This document shows positions 1 to 9,225 of a stretch of DNA of 64,000 nucleotides, in pieces. Positions within the stretch are counted from its first letter, which is position 1, and every line of letters begins with the position of its first letter. Made by a program: the position numbers and the translations under genes. This DNA comes from Blasia pusilla (lineage: Eukaryota > Marchantiophyta > Marchantiopsida > Blasiales): NCBI GenBank assembly GCA_050084515.1, contig CM114273.1:21576001-21640000 (forward strand), read 5' to 3'. The notes beneath the pieces were generated by a model. The model saw only the letters and a program-made list of their open reading frames with translations, was not told the DNA's origin and made no database searches.

Positions 1-675
1 CACTTGAAAATTTGCAACTCTTTGGAATGTGGTTTCCAAGCAAAACTAACTATTGTAGTGATTCCCCACGCAAAAGTGCCTACTGTAACTTATGAGGGCA
101 AGATTATCTATAAATCCGTCTTTGTAAATCAGGTGTCTTGCAATCCTTTCATGTTAAAGGACAGGCTAACTCGAATAGCCCAAAAGAGATATTACACTAT
201 TGGCAAGGGAAATGAGCGTGATCCTAATTGCCCAACTTGTTTGGTTGATGTTGGTGATGATATTGCAGTTCTTTTTGAATCTGCAGCGGACTTTGGCCCT
301 TCCACAAGATCAACAAAGTCAAAGAAAATGAAGGGAAAAGAGACACAACTTGTAGGGCAGGCAAGAGTTGCTAAAAAGGAGTATTGGTCAGGGCGTTTTG
401 TGTTTATGATTCAAAAGAATGGTACATATTGGTCAAGACATCATAGGGCCTTGGGCTTGATGCAGATGCCTGTATCACCTGCTGGACAGAAGGGAAGCAT
501 ATATCATGTCATGTGTAATTGGTACAAATCTTCCGACCATGGTAATAACAAAACCTTGTTCACGTATGATGCAATAGATGTGCAATGGATTGATATTGAA
601 ATGGTGATTTCTAATGGGAACTTGACAATTAAATTAGAGGTACAAGATAGAATATATGTACTTAATTTCAGTTGA
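1..675 (+). CDS. Partial unidentified protein, C-terminal 224 codons
   Basis: The frame is open from the window edge to a TGA at 673-675, so only the C-terminal part is visible. The product is mixed in composition, not low-complexity. It has a short Cys pair (PNCPTC, about residue 78), a Lys-rich stretch (about 105-112), and an aromatic/basic stretch (GTYWSRHHRALGL, about 140-152). I recognise no family. It could be the last exon of a host gene or a captured or transposon-encoded frame, since retroelement debris begins less than 100 bases downstream. It has no internal stops, whereas the adjacent transposon fragments are full of them, so it may have been under selection until recently. The function is unknown. 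Confidence 0.4.
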   Translation, partial: HLKICNSLECGFQAKLTIVVIPHAKVPTVTYEGKIIYKSVFVNQVSCNPFMLKDRLTRIAQKRYYTIGKGNERDPNCPTCLVDVGDDIAVLFESAADFGPSTRSTKSKKMKGKETQLVGQARVAKKEYWSGRFVFMIQKNGTYWSRHHRALGLMQMPVSPAGQKGSIYHVMCNWYKSSDHGNNKTLFTYDAIDVQWIDIEMVISNGNLTIKLEVQDRIYVLNFS

Positions 676-744
676 CTTATATGCTTTGACTACATACATT
701 CAGAGTGAGTTCATCTTGGTGATTTTTTTTTATGTTTGAGACAT

Positions 745-1000
745 GTTACATGGGTTGAAGCAAGTGCAAGGTTTTCTACAACTAGATTGGATCATACGAT
801 CTATCCAAGAGGCCTTGCTATGAAGCAGAAAAAAGTAGAGGGTATCTCATGCATTCCACGCCCTACTCATGTGAATCGAGTTCATGCATTCATGAGATTT
901 GCAAACTTTTATCGACGATTCGTTAATGGTTCTAGTTCGATTGTGAAGTCTTGAACCTTATTGACAAAGGTGGATCGCGAGTGGTACTAGATTCATTTTT
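745..1000 (+). pseudogene. Ty3/gypsy reverse transcriptase fragment (C-terminal RT)
   Basis: The translation matches the end of the RT domain of the element at 5.5-7.0 kb. It has a degenerate 'hDHTIYPRGL' (there GHVIYPYGL), then VHAFMRFANFYRRFVNG (there VRAFMRLANYYRRYVKG), then a connection to RNase H broken by TGA at 952-954 and TAG at about 988. Nothing upstream or downstream in the same frame completes it. It is an old fragment of the same gypsy family, here on the plus strand. Confidence 0.75.
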
Positions 1001-1015
1001 CCTAGGTCTCGAAAG

Positions 1016-1160
1016 ACTTGCCCGTGTTGGGAAGCTAGGAATAAGGTAAGGTTGAGTTTGATGAGATGATGAGTTGAGAATTCCAACCCACCAAATTCTC
1101 AACTCATCATCTCATCAAGCTCAACCTTACCTTATTCCTCGCTTCCCAACACGGGCAAGT
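1016..1160. repeat. Near-perfect inverted repeat (67-nt arms, 11-nt loop)
   Basis: Bases 1016-1082 and 1094-1160 are reverse complements over 67 positions with two mismatches (around 1036/1140 and 1057/1119; the second would be a G:U pair in RNA). The loop is 1083-1093. It sits between a gypsy RT scrap and a copia RNase H scrap and belongs to neither. It could be a small fold-back element, an inverted duplication made during repair, or a small-RNA precursor. Confidence 0.9.
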
Positions 1161-1199
1161 ATTTAGATATAGGAATAACCAATACAATATGTGAGGCAC

Positions 1200-1530
1200 T
1201 CTATACAGGTTTAGGTTTCATCGATTACTAGTTAAGATTGATGTTAGTAACTTATGACCTAGTGTAATATATGTAGACAATATTAGTAGCATCAAGCTTG
1301 CTAATAACCTTTTGTTTCATGCGTGAATAAAATATGTTGAGATACAAAACTATTTTATCATAAACAAAGTGCTTGCAAAAGAAATTGATCTTGTGTATAT
1401 AGGTAAACGTACACATCAACAAATTGTTGATATCTTTACAAAGACATTGTCTACAGATAAGTTAGAGATATCTAGAAACGATTTAAGTGATAGAGATATC
1501 GATATGAGTTTGAGGGGAAATATCAAAGAT
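1200..1530 (+). pseudogene. Ty1/copia RNase H C-terminus, decayed
   Basis: The translation has the hallmarks of the copia RNase H end: DNISSIKLANN (about 1274), then an 'H..KY.E...FI..KVL..EIDL.YI' stretch, then QIVDIFTKTLSTDK (about 1423-1463), and a terminal DIDMSLRG (about 1498). In-frame stops and a small frameshift are present. A purine-rich tract (GAGTTTGAGGGGAA, about 1504-1517) follows, as expected for a polypurine tract before a 3' LTR. Upstream RT is missing, so this is a 3'-end fragment of a copia element. Confidence 0.8.
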
Positions 1531-1855
1531 TGAGTTATAATAAAGCTCGTGGGACATGCAAAGTGCTCAATTTGGTACTTATACGAAGTAGGAAAGCTTA
1601 ATCTTGGTTAGTTATTTAAGCATGATTATCTTAATTAGGATTAGTTAATCAAAGTTAGTTTACCGCAAGACTATGGTTAGGATTAGGGTTAGAGTTGCTT
1701 CTACATATCCTATATAATTGAGAAAGGGACTAGCCTCCACTCATTCTCTCATTGCAAAATTTTGTTGTCCATGGTAGTGTGTGAGTGTGAGAGTCATATC
1801 ACATCAATTATGCTTCTTTAGTAGTTTTCTACACATTTGAGCTTAGTAGTAGTTC
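1531..1855 (+). repeat. Probable copia 3' LTR remnant
   Basis: This follows the purine tract that ends the copia RNase H fragment. It contains a possible TATA box (CCTATATAATT, about 1709). It ends where homology to the gypsy PHD-finger region begins, about 1855. No partner LTR is present, so both borders are inferred. Confidence 0.4.
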
Positions 1856-2192
1856 TTGCAAGCTTACATTAAATGTTGTGTGGTTCTTCCCATCGAATAT
1901 CCACGGTGCTAATCTATGATGGGTGTTCGGGAGAGTGGCACAAGACACGGTCTGACGTTTCCTCTCACTAGGATTCTCCGGGGGACGATGGATGTGTTAT
2001 GGATGTACATAAAATAGAAACTAAGTATTTACCACTTGTATCTATGACATGAATAATAAGAAGGCAACTAACAATAGGGCCACATGAGCACCCAACCTTT
2101 TTGCTCTTAGCGTTTTAGAGACGTGTATTCTACTAGGTAGGGATAGATGGTTATTTGGAGTTAGAGGGATCTAACCACCAAAAATGGGAACG
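1856..2192 (+). pseudogene. Gypsy PHD-finger remnant plus 3' untranslated block
   Basis: Bases about 1860-2020 align with the PHD finger of the copies at 45.7 kb and 40.3 kb: the LRCMLCGS-like start, the TLTR region, then a frame carrying WMC..C. Bases about 2045-2190 match the conserved block that follows the PHD in those copies, with shared phrases such as GGGGCCACATGAGCACCC and TTTTTGCTCTTAGCG. The reading frame is broken. It marks the 3' part of a plus-strand gypsy copy whose LTR follows. Confidence 0.65.
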
Positions 2193-2313
2193 ATTAGAGA
2201 TATTTTGATACTCGATCCATTTGATGGTTAGATGTCATGAGTTAATATGTATATTGTATATTTGTGTGTGTATTAGGTGATAGCGATGTATGTTGTGTAG
2301 CACAGCACAAAGT
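2193..2313 (+). repeat. Repeat 'A', copy 1 (3' internal block of gypsy family)
   Basis: A block of about 120 bp runs from ATTAGAGATATTTTGATAC to GTAGCACAGCACA. Related copies lie at 2836-2964, 3136-3241 (-), 3612-3718 (-), 40619-40732, 46029-46157 and 56455-56578. It follows the conserved post-PHD block and directly precedes an LTR starting TGTCACA. Confidence 0.75.
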
Positions 2314-2768
2314 TGTCACATCTTTAAGGGTAGATCGATGAGTTTATAGTAGAGCAACTTTGAGGATATTCAAGGATAACCTCAAGAGGTTGAGGACACC
2401 TACTAAGGCCACAAATAACTTGATATAATAGGTTTTTCCTTCATTTCGGCGTATTTGGATCTATATAGAGAAACTTACTATATATTTAGGGTAAGTTACG
2501 AGGTAAGTTATCATTAGGAGTAGAGTTGACTTCCCACTTTGAAAAGTGGCCTTTGATCCCCTACAATAGATCAAGAGCCAAGGAGGTGACCTATAAGCAT
2601 AGGTGACCATTGAACAATCTTGGGAGAGGGAAGGGGGTAAACCCAAAGAGAGAGAGCTTTGAAACTGATTCTCTCTTTATTGAACCTCTTGGCATGAGGC
2701 GATTGATCTATGGTCCTCCTTGCCTTGTAAGTAACCCAAGCCTTCTATTGGGAGATTGGGTTTGGTTT

Positions 2769-2802
<34 letters not shown>

Positions 2803-2835
2803 TTTTGTGTGCATTTGTTGAGAAATCTTGATTTA
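2314..2835 (+). repeat. LTR of gypsy family (type B2), solo
   Basis: Starts TGTCACATCTTTAAGG. It matches 41959-42480 (5' LTR of another copy) and 56010-56455 through shared blocks such as GGTCCTCCTTGCCTTG, AACCTCTTGGCATGAGGCG and GAGTGGGTTTGGTTTGA. It is flanked on both sides by repeat A and has no gag after it, so it is not an intact 5' LTR. Confidence 0.7.
2769..2799 (+). repeat. (GA)n microsatellite
   Basis: Uninterrupted GA dinucleotides, about 15 units, near the end of the B2 LTR. The other LTR copies have only short GAGAGA runs here, so this is expansion after insertion. Confidence 0.95.
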
Positions 2836-2964
2836 ATTGGAAATATTTTGGTACTCGATTGACTCGGTCTTTAGATATCATAAGTTAGTATGGTATATTG
2901 TGTGTTTGTGTGTGTATTCGGTGATAATGATGTTTGTTGTGTAGCAATGTGTATGTGCACGACA
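2836..2964 (+). repeat. Repeat 'A', copy 2
   Basis: Starts ATTGGAAATATTTTGGTACTC and ends TATGTGCACGACA, the same end seen at 46157 and, in reverse, at 3612. It lies downstream of the B2 LTR, where a 5' LTR would have a primer site and leader. Confidence 0.75.
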
Positions 2965-3135
2965 CGCCAAAGAAAAATGTGTGTTCCCTTATATAGTCGA
3001 CTTTATGAGGGAAATTGATTTGTACCCCTAGCCATAGAGACATATGGGGCTATGAGAGAGAGGTTTGACTTGTCTCTTATCGATTGCTCTCATCATCTTA
3101 AGTCGAGAAAAGGGTTTTCCGTAGCTACTACGATT
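2965..3135. other. Spacer between tail-to-tail repeat A copies
   Basis: This 171-bp stretch lies between the plus-strand repeat A copy 2 and the minus-strand copy 3. It has TTATATAG at about 2990 but no frame, repeat or RNA that I recognise. Confidence 0.4.
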
Positions 3136-3241
3136 TGTCGTGCAAATCCACATCGTCATACAACATACATCGTTGACATACCATACTCACATACATACAT
3201 AACATAGACGAGAGCATACACAAACAAAAGTGTAGCACAAC
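3136..3241 (-). repeat. Repeat 'A', copy 3
   Basis: Read on the minus strand it ends at 3136 with GCACGACA, like the other copies. It lies just outside the 3' LTR of the DNMT-bearing element. It is closest to copy 4 (3612-3718), on the inner side of the same LTR. Confidence 0.75.
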
Positions 3242-3609
3242 TGAAATCCGTGAAAGACCTACTATCACAAAACATGTATAGAATCACATACAATCGAGCC
3301 AAACCCACTCCATGATGGGAGAAACCAGATCAAAGCTTGCGGGAACCACCATAGCCAAGAGCTCTACTCACTACCAAGGCTAACTCCCAACGCAACAGAC
3401 TCAACTCAAAGAACTCATTGTTCTTTGAATATACTCCACACTATACCCTCCAATCTAAGGACGGGCCCTACTAGAATAGTCACCCTGAATGGAGTAACCC
3501 CCAACCCTATGTATGAAACTACATCCCTACCTAGAGACTATGTCCCTACATAAGGTATGGCCTCTACTAGCACACTATACTCTACGACATAATCCGTATG
3601 GTCATGACA
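3242..3609 (-). repeat. 3' LTR of the DNMT-bearing element
   Basis: On the minus strand it begins TGTCATGACC and ends GATTTCA, so it has TG...CA ends. It aligns without gaps to 12663-13030 over 368 bp with about 35 substitutions. It is separated from the polypurine tract by repeat A copy 4. Confidence 0.88.
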
Positions 3610-3611
3610 AT

Positions 3612-3729
3612 TGTCGTGCGAATCCACATCGTCATACAACATACATCGCTGACATACCATACTCATATACATACATAACATAGACGAGAGCATACATAAA
3701 CACAAGTGTATCTCAACTCGCCCCCCTAA
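3612..3729 (-). repeat. Repeat 'A' copy 4 and polypurine-like tract
   Basis: On the minus strand TTAGGGGGGCG (3719-3729) is a polypurine-like tract, followed by repeat A running to TGTCGTGC on the plus strand at 3612. The same G-tract plus A order occurs at 46021-46157. A lies between the G-tract and the LTR in all readable 3' ends. Confidence 0.7.
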
Positions 3730-3890
3730 CTGGTGGTTAGGTCCCTCTAACTCCCAGGTAGCCCTATACATCTACTACATGCTATACACCTTTGTGGGTG
3801 CACAAATCAGAAGGCTGGATGCTAGGTTGCCCCATCGTTAGTCGCACATCTATAATCCATATCATGCAAAGATCAAGTCATCTACCCCTC
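3730..3890 (-). other. Conserved 3' untranslated block of the element
   Basis: This lies between the PHD coding end and the polypurine-like tract. It is the minus-strand counterpart of the blocks at 2045-2190, 40470-40610 and 45890-46020. I see no open frame. Confidence 0.5.
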
Positions 3891-4310
3891 CTAACTATAT
3901 TCAAGACAAACACACTTTCTAGTAGGAACAACATCCATACGTGGAGTCAAACACATCATGTGCCAACCCCTAGAACATCGATCACACACCAACATACGGG
4001 CTGCGTTACCATCAGATCCACACAACATGCACCTCAAGCTAGCACGTATCATGGCTAAGCTTGGGTCAACAGTACCATCCATATTTGGAAGATGACATGG
4101 CGCACAATTACGCACATGATCCTTCCAAAAAACTCCGTCACAACCCTCCAACATGAGAACTCCAGAAGCTAACATCTCTCACACTCATAAAATAGTGTGG
4201 TTTACCGTCACATCCAACGTTTTCGGTGCAATTTGCTGAAAATGGACATAGTCCCCCACATGGAATCTACGAATCGATGGTCGATAACCTCCACCCCGAA
4301 TGGTTGCATA
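3891..4310 (-). pseudogene. PHD finger at the C-terminus of pol
   Basis: The frame is the same as integrase upstream. After an EGCDGVFWKDH stretch and an acidic linker (DGTVDPSL) comes a C4HC3 zinc finger: CMLC, 11 residues, CDRC, SRGW, His, two residues, Cys, then a degenerate final pair (KCVC). In the relative at 45.7 kb the last pair is an intact WMCPRC, which supports a true PHD finger with the usual Trp before the final Cys pair. PHD fingers commonly bind the histone H3 tail. In this position chromovirus elements carry a chromodomain, so by analogy it could steer integration; that is inference. The final Cys pair is damaged here. A TAG separates it from the integrase C-terminal region (about 4185). 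Confidence 0.8.
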
Positions 4311-5260
4311 TCACAATGTATCCCTGTGTTGAGCAATGGCAAGATTCTCAAAGGTTGTTGGCATAACTCTCCGAAAGAGCTCTGCCCACTGAGAACACAC
4401 TCTCATCCACATCTCTGGGTCATCAAGGTTCACCATCTCACTAGACTCCCGACAAATTGCTGCTGGCAAGTCTGGATCTCGGCCGTATAACAAAAAATAA
4501 GGTGAGAAGGAAGCCAAGGATGCTTGGCGACTGAACCTATACCCCATGGCTAACCATGGCAACTGAATATCCCAGTCTCCAAGATGCCCCTTCTGTAGGC
4601 CATACTTGGGCAATGCTCTCTTCACCGTTTGAACCACACAATCAGCCGGACAATCCGCCTCTGGATGATCTCGAGACGTGGTCCAATGATCAATCAACGC
4701 CTTGTCACACAAGACCTGAAACTCACCCTGAAACTCAATACCGTGGTCGGTCAGCACTTCAGCTGGTGCACCAAAATGACTAAGCACCCTATCAAGAAAC
4801 GTATATGCCGTTCCCTCACTTGCCTTGTCAGATAATGCCACCAACTCAATCCACTTGGAGAAGTGCTCCACCATCACCAACACATATCGATGATGTCGTA
4901 CAGTCAACGGTACGGTCCCGCGAAGTCCACACTCTAACGGTAACCCAACCCCATAATAGGCAAGGGATGTAACTGTGGTGTAGGGGCATTGAATGATGCC
5001 CTCACCCGGTCACAAACCATACAACGTGGCACCAATTGCTGCACCTGAGTATGCATGCCACGCTACCAACATTGACCAAGGAGTAAGCTATACGTACGCT
5101 TTACCCCAAAATGACCCAACTCCTCATGGGCATGTCGCACAATGCACTCTCTCTGAACCAAATGCGTAACCACTCGTACTCTACCATCCTCCCACACATG
5201 GAGAATATGTGTTCTCTCCAATCGATACCTCCTAGCACGTTGAAGAACACGGTCTCACTC
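4311..5260 (-). pseudogene. Integrase, broken by frameshifts and stops
   Basis: The N-terminal HHCC zinc-binding region lies at about 5020-5170, with HAHEELGHFGVK and then CMVC. The catalytic core has a first Asp in VDFAGP (about 4925), a second in LTDHGIEFQGEF (about 4735), and the region where the third acidic residue belongs reads EADCPADCVVQ (about 4640). The usual ..AER.. Glu is Asp here and the following Arg is Cys, so catalysis is probably impaired. The C-terminal part carries YGRDPDLP and a small positively charged domain (about 4200-4330, with GGYRPSIRRFHVGD) before the PHD. A TAG after the zinc finger (W position) and an indel near 4910 break the frame. Confidence 0.85.
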
Positions 5261-5499
5261 CTTGGCACTCACTATGCCTGGCACCCTACTGGTCTGTAGG
5301 AACTCCAACACCAACGCAACATCATGAATATCACTTTGATCTATACCACCATCTCCAACCTTAGGATCTGAAGGCTGGCCATCTATCCTCTGACTAGAGT
5401 AAGATGTCATGTGGTCCTCCATACTAGAGTCCACCCCTAACCAACATAAAAAGGCAGATGCATGCCAACCTAGCACCATCTCCTCATCAACCTCGCCAT

Positions 5500-7017
5500 G
5501 CCATCTAGCCCCTTGATTGCATCCTCTTGGCTAGTATATGGGTTCCTACTCAACCCATCAGCATCAAGGTTGGCAACTCCATGTCTATGAACCATCTGGA
5601 AGTCATACTCCTATAAGATAAGAGCCCACCGTGCAAGCTTCCGTCTAAGCTTGTCAGAATCCATCAACCACTTGAGCGGCTGGTGATCAGTAACAAGGGT
5701 AAAATGTGTGCCAAACAAGTAACACCTTAAGTGTGCCATAGCCCACAACACTGCCAAGCACTCTCCCTCATATGAACTATAGCGTGACTCTGCTACGTTA
5801 TTCGAACGACTTGCATAGGCCACCACAAAATCCATGTGCTCATCATCATGTTGTGTCAACACCGCTCCAAGTCCCAACATACTCCAATGAGTGTGCAACT
5901 GAAATGGGCGCCCTCTGATAGGTCTCCTCAAGATAGGCACGGCCACCAAGTGGGTCTTGAGCTCCATAAAAGCTCTCTCCTGATCATCTCCCCAATGCCA
6001 CTCCTGATCTGATTTCAGCAATTGGCTTAAAGGCTTTGCCATAGCACTAAATCCCTTCACATACCTCCGATAGTAGTTCGCCAATCTCATGAATGCACGA
6101 ACTCTACTCACATCTACTTGACGAGGAATAAGTGCAGTAGCCTCCACCTTCGCTTGCTGAACTCCCAAACCATATGGATAGATCACATGACCCAAGTACT
6201 CAACATCCTCATGGAAGAACTTACACTTTCCTAGATGCAAACGTAGACCATGAGCTTTCAACCGCTCAAACATAATCTGCAAATGTATCTGATGCTCCTC
6301 CACCGTGTTACTGAACACCAAGATATCATCAATGTAACACTGAACAAAATCCAACCCTGCTAGGATCCTGTCCATCACTCTCTGAAACTCGGCAGGTGCA
6401 TTCTTCAACCCAAAGGGTAAGAATTTCCACTGGTACAAACAATCATTGTCATGAGAGTTGACACCCCAAAATGGTGTCTTGGCCTTGTCACTCTCTCGAA
6501 TCGGCAACTGATGGTATCCCGCCCAAAGATCCAAAGTACTGAAAATCTTTTCCTCTCCCACCACATCAAAGATCTCCTCAGGTGTAGGCATGGCATACCT
6601 TTCGGCCTTGGTCTGCCGATTGATAGGACGGTAATCTCCACACATTTGCCTATCCGTGTAGTTGCCATGTACATCCTTTTTAGCAGGCATGACAATGGCT
6701 GATGCATACTCTCCATGCGACAATTCCACTAATCCAGCCTCCAAAAGGTCCAACGTCCTACTCTGAATAAGGTCCATCTCCATATCACTATATTGGTAGG
6801 GACGACGAAAGATTGGCGTATCACTAGCCAAATCAATCCGTATATCGGGTCCAACCAAAGCACTCAACTCTTTCATGCTAAAGGCAAAACAACTCCTATA
6901 AGCACATAGGAACTGTGTCAAGCGTCGTTTCTCACCTCCCATAAGCTTGGGCCCAAGTAATGGCTCCCAAGTCTCCTCAACTGACACACTAGAGGAAGAG
7001 GACGACACCATTGGCTG
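5500..7017 (-). pseudogene. Reverse transcriptase and RNase H (open over 466 codons)
   Basis: RT and RNase H of a Ty3/gypsy polyprotein copy the RNA genome into DNA and degrade the template. Visible RT motifs are MPAKKDVHGNYTDRQMCGDYRPIN (start of palm), FSTLDLWAGYHQ (first catalytic Asp), FGLKNAPAEFQR, and CYIDDILVFS (catalytic YIDD). The connection reads LGHVIYPYGLGVQ and RAFMRLANYYRRYVKGF. RNase H shows DFVVAYASRS, SSYEGECLAVLWA and LVTDHQPLKWL. The first stop in frame is TAG at about 5608, after ARWALIL, beyond which EYDFQMVHRHG...DALSRNP-type sequence continues for about 40 codons before a shift near 5490. It is the best preserved part of the element, with no stop in 1.4 kb. Confidence 0.92.
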
Positions 7018-8337
7018 CTATGCAACCCCCTCACAAGATGGTACACCCTTAGCTACACCATCATCTGAGCAAATAACTCCTCCACCAGCATGAGCAACCA
7101 TCTCCACATGCCTATCCATTACATCCCATTTACTCCAAGGATGTAAAATACTACTCTCCTCGCCCCCAGCCGATGTCTCTACCGTCTCGGTAGCCATCGA
7201 GCTCATGACAAGGGGTGGAAGACCTAAAGACATAGTCCAAAGCCGACGCTGCTCGGCCATACCAAGACTCAAAATCCAGGTCAAACAATTCATGGCCTGA
7301 CCCAACACATGACGTTATGAAGCCTTAGAAATGGAAGCAACCGCTGTCACACCAGTAGCAAATCCCATCGCACGCTCTCTCTCATCAGCATAAGGCTATA
7401 CCAACTGTCGCACATGAGAATCCCATACAAGCACGTGACCACCTTCCTTGTAGGCATGTGACGAGGGAAAACTCACAAATGTGGGTAGTGCCATCCTAGG
7501 CTACCCCACACGGTTCACCACTGTCATGGGTGACCGATCAATAACCCTCACCACCTGAGAAAGTCGCCCAGTATCCAAGATACTATCCACTGTAAGGCAA
7601 GAATCCCGTTGCAGTGCATCAAATGCTCAACGTAGAATCTCTCTAGGCAACAAGTTTGTCCACTACAAGTGTGGACGATGTGCACGCGAGCCAACTCGCG
7701 CTGCATCCAACAACACCGCTGGTCCAATCCAAGACCGCACCTCATGAACATTCACCATCATCCGGGTCCAAGTGTCACCCAACAATGAAACATTCTCCAG
7801 AATGTAAGATGTTGCACGTGCCTAATGAACCTGAAGATGTCGTAACACACACAACATCTCCCAAAACAATCGAGACCTATGGTCGTGTAATCCCTCACCA
7901 CAACCAGCACGTGTATGACCTTGACATGGCCATCCAACAATCACCAAATCCACAAGACCAACCCTCTCAAGGTTATGCGCTCCCAACAATGCAATGTGTG
8001 ACGGCAAAGCATGCTGGTACCCACGAATAGCTGATGGCGGCAACAACTCAGGATATCTCCGCATCAACTGACCAATATGTCAGGATGAGACTCTCTGGGC
8101 CGTCTCATCTCGCTTTACATACACGTATCTCTGCACAGGAATACCGGCCTGCAACACTGCAGCCAAACCAGTGCTAATCCCACCAAAGAGATCTAACACA
8201 CAAGTGCCCTCCGGCGGATACAGCGATACAATGGTTGTAGTATCCAAATGGGATAACCCAACTGGACCAGAAGTAGGAGTCCGCCGTGGAGCCTCCTCGT
8301 CCTCGCGAGGTATAACAGTCTCATACCAAGCCTCCTA
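7018..8337 (-). pseudogene. DNMT3-like cytosine-5 DNA methyltransferase domain inside pol
   Basis: C5 methyltransferases transfer a methyl group from S-adenosylmethionine to cytosine. The conserved motifs appear in canonical order. Motif I is VLDLFGGISTGL (SAM binding, about 8165-8200). Motif IV is DLVIVGWPCQGHTRAG, with the catalytic Cys codon at 7924-7926, followed by DHRSRLFWEMLCVLRHLQ. Motif VI is LENVSLLGD (Glu-Asn-Val at 7789-7797). A motif VIII region reads ARVGSRAHRPHL.WTNL, close to the DNMT3 'S.AHR.R.FWGNLP' pattern. Motif IX/X-like sequence reads ERERAMGFATG (about 7370) and RRHVLGQAMN (about 7300). The domain spans about 7240-8215, about 325 codons, normal for a DNMT3-type catalytic domain. 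It is in frame with protease upstream and RT downstream. Nine in-frame stops (8335, 8080, 7822, 7663, 7627, 7501, 7396, 7315, 7018) kill it. A DRM- rather than DNMT3-type origin was considered, but motif order I to X is linear, not permuted as in DRM. Confidence 0.9.
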
Positions 8338-9225
8338 CACTAGGCGATCAACCTCCTGGCGTAGTGCACCGCCTGAACTCCAAAGTGGCACATCCAACGA
8401 TGAGGATACCACTACTGCAAAACTAGGGACCTCCTCTACCTCCTCATGCACAAGAGAATCCATAGCAGAAAGGTTACCTTCCAAAAAGTCTCTTGGCCAA
8501 GTGACTACTCCACTAAAACCAGCCACCCATGCTAACATTGTTGGGGAAGACCCTCGTGGTCGAGCCCCATAAATAAATCTCACAGGAACGTGGCTCATAC
8601 GTCCATCCCCAGACTGCCAACTAGGTCTATAAGACGTTGTCTCAGTCCAGTAGTCCATCTGAAAACCCATCGGGTACAATACTGCTCCTCCAACTAGTAC
8701 ATCATACGACTCAGCTGATGTGAGCACTGCAGGTACTCCCAACCTGGAGCTATCAATCGCATGATCTCGTCTCAACTGTACAGACAACTTCTCCCATGTC
8801 ATGAAATGAGACCTATCATTGGCTCCTCCAAGTGATGTCTGAATGTGGAATGGGCAAGGCTCAAGCTCTGACCTCCGAATACCCAAACCAATATATGCTA
8901 TCTTTCCCAACATCAAAGGTTGGGCACCAGAGTCTAACAAGACTCTATCTCGTCTATACACCTGTCATGTAGGACTCACCAATCGGAATATCCCACTCCG
9001 TTTGTCCAACATACAAACACCAAGTGTAAGCCTCTCACGATCAATGGCTGGCCGGGCTGGTAATGCATCCATCTTCGCCGCTGCTGCCTGCCAAGTAGCA
9101 CTGGTACTCAATGCTACACATGACATAGAGGTTTGCTCCACCGCAACACCCTCATCCACCTCAGCACATGGAGCAGTAACACCCTCATGCTCACATAACG
9201 TGGCTGCTAGCTGAAATACATGAGC
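8338..9225 (-). pseudogene. Retropepsin-type aspartic protease and flanks
   Basis: The frame is shared with the zinc knuckles upstream and the methyltransferase downstream. The active-site motif is VLLDSGAQPLMLGK (about 8925-8960), the single D-S-G of retropepsins. AESYDVLVGGAVLYPMG (about 8690) resembles the C-terminal 'D.ILG' part of pepsin-like retroviral proteases. Homologous segments occur at 45.1-45.6 kb and 34.6-34.95 kb, both minus strand, with the same GLG...CPF.I..SL.G and DYW signatures. A TAG at about 8962 interrupts it just before the active site. It would process the polyprotein. Confidence 0.85.
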
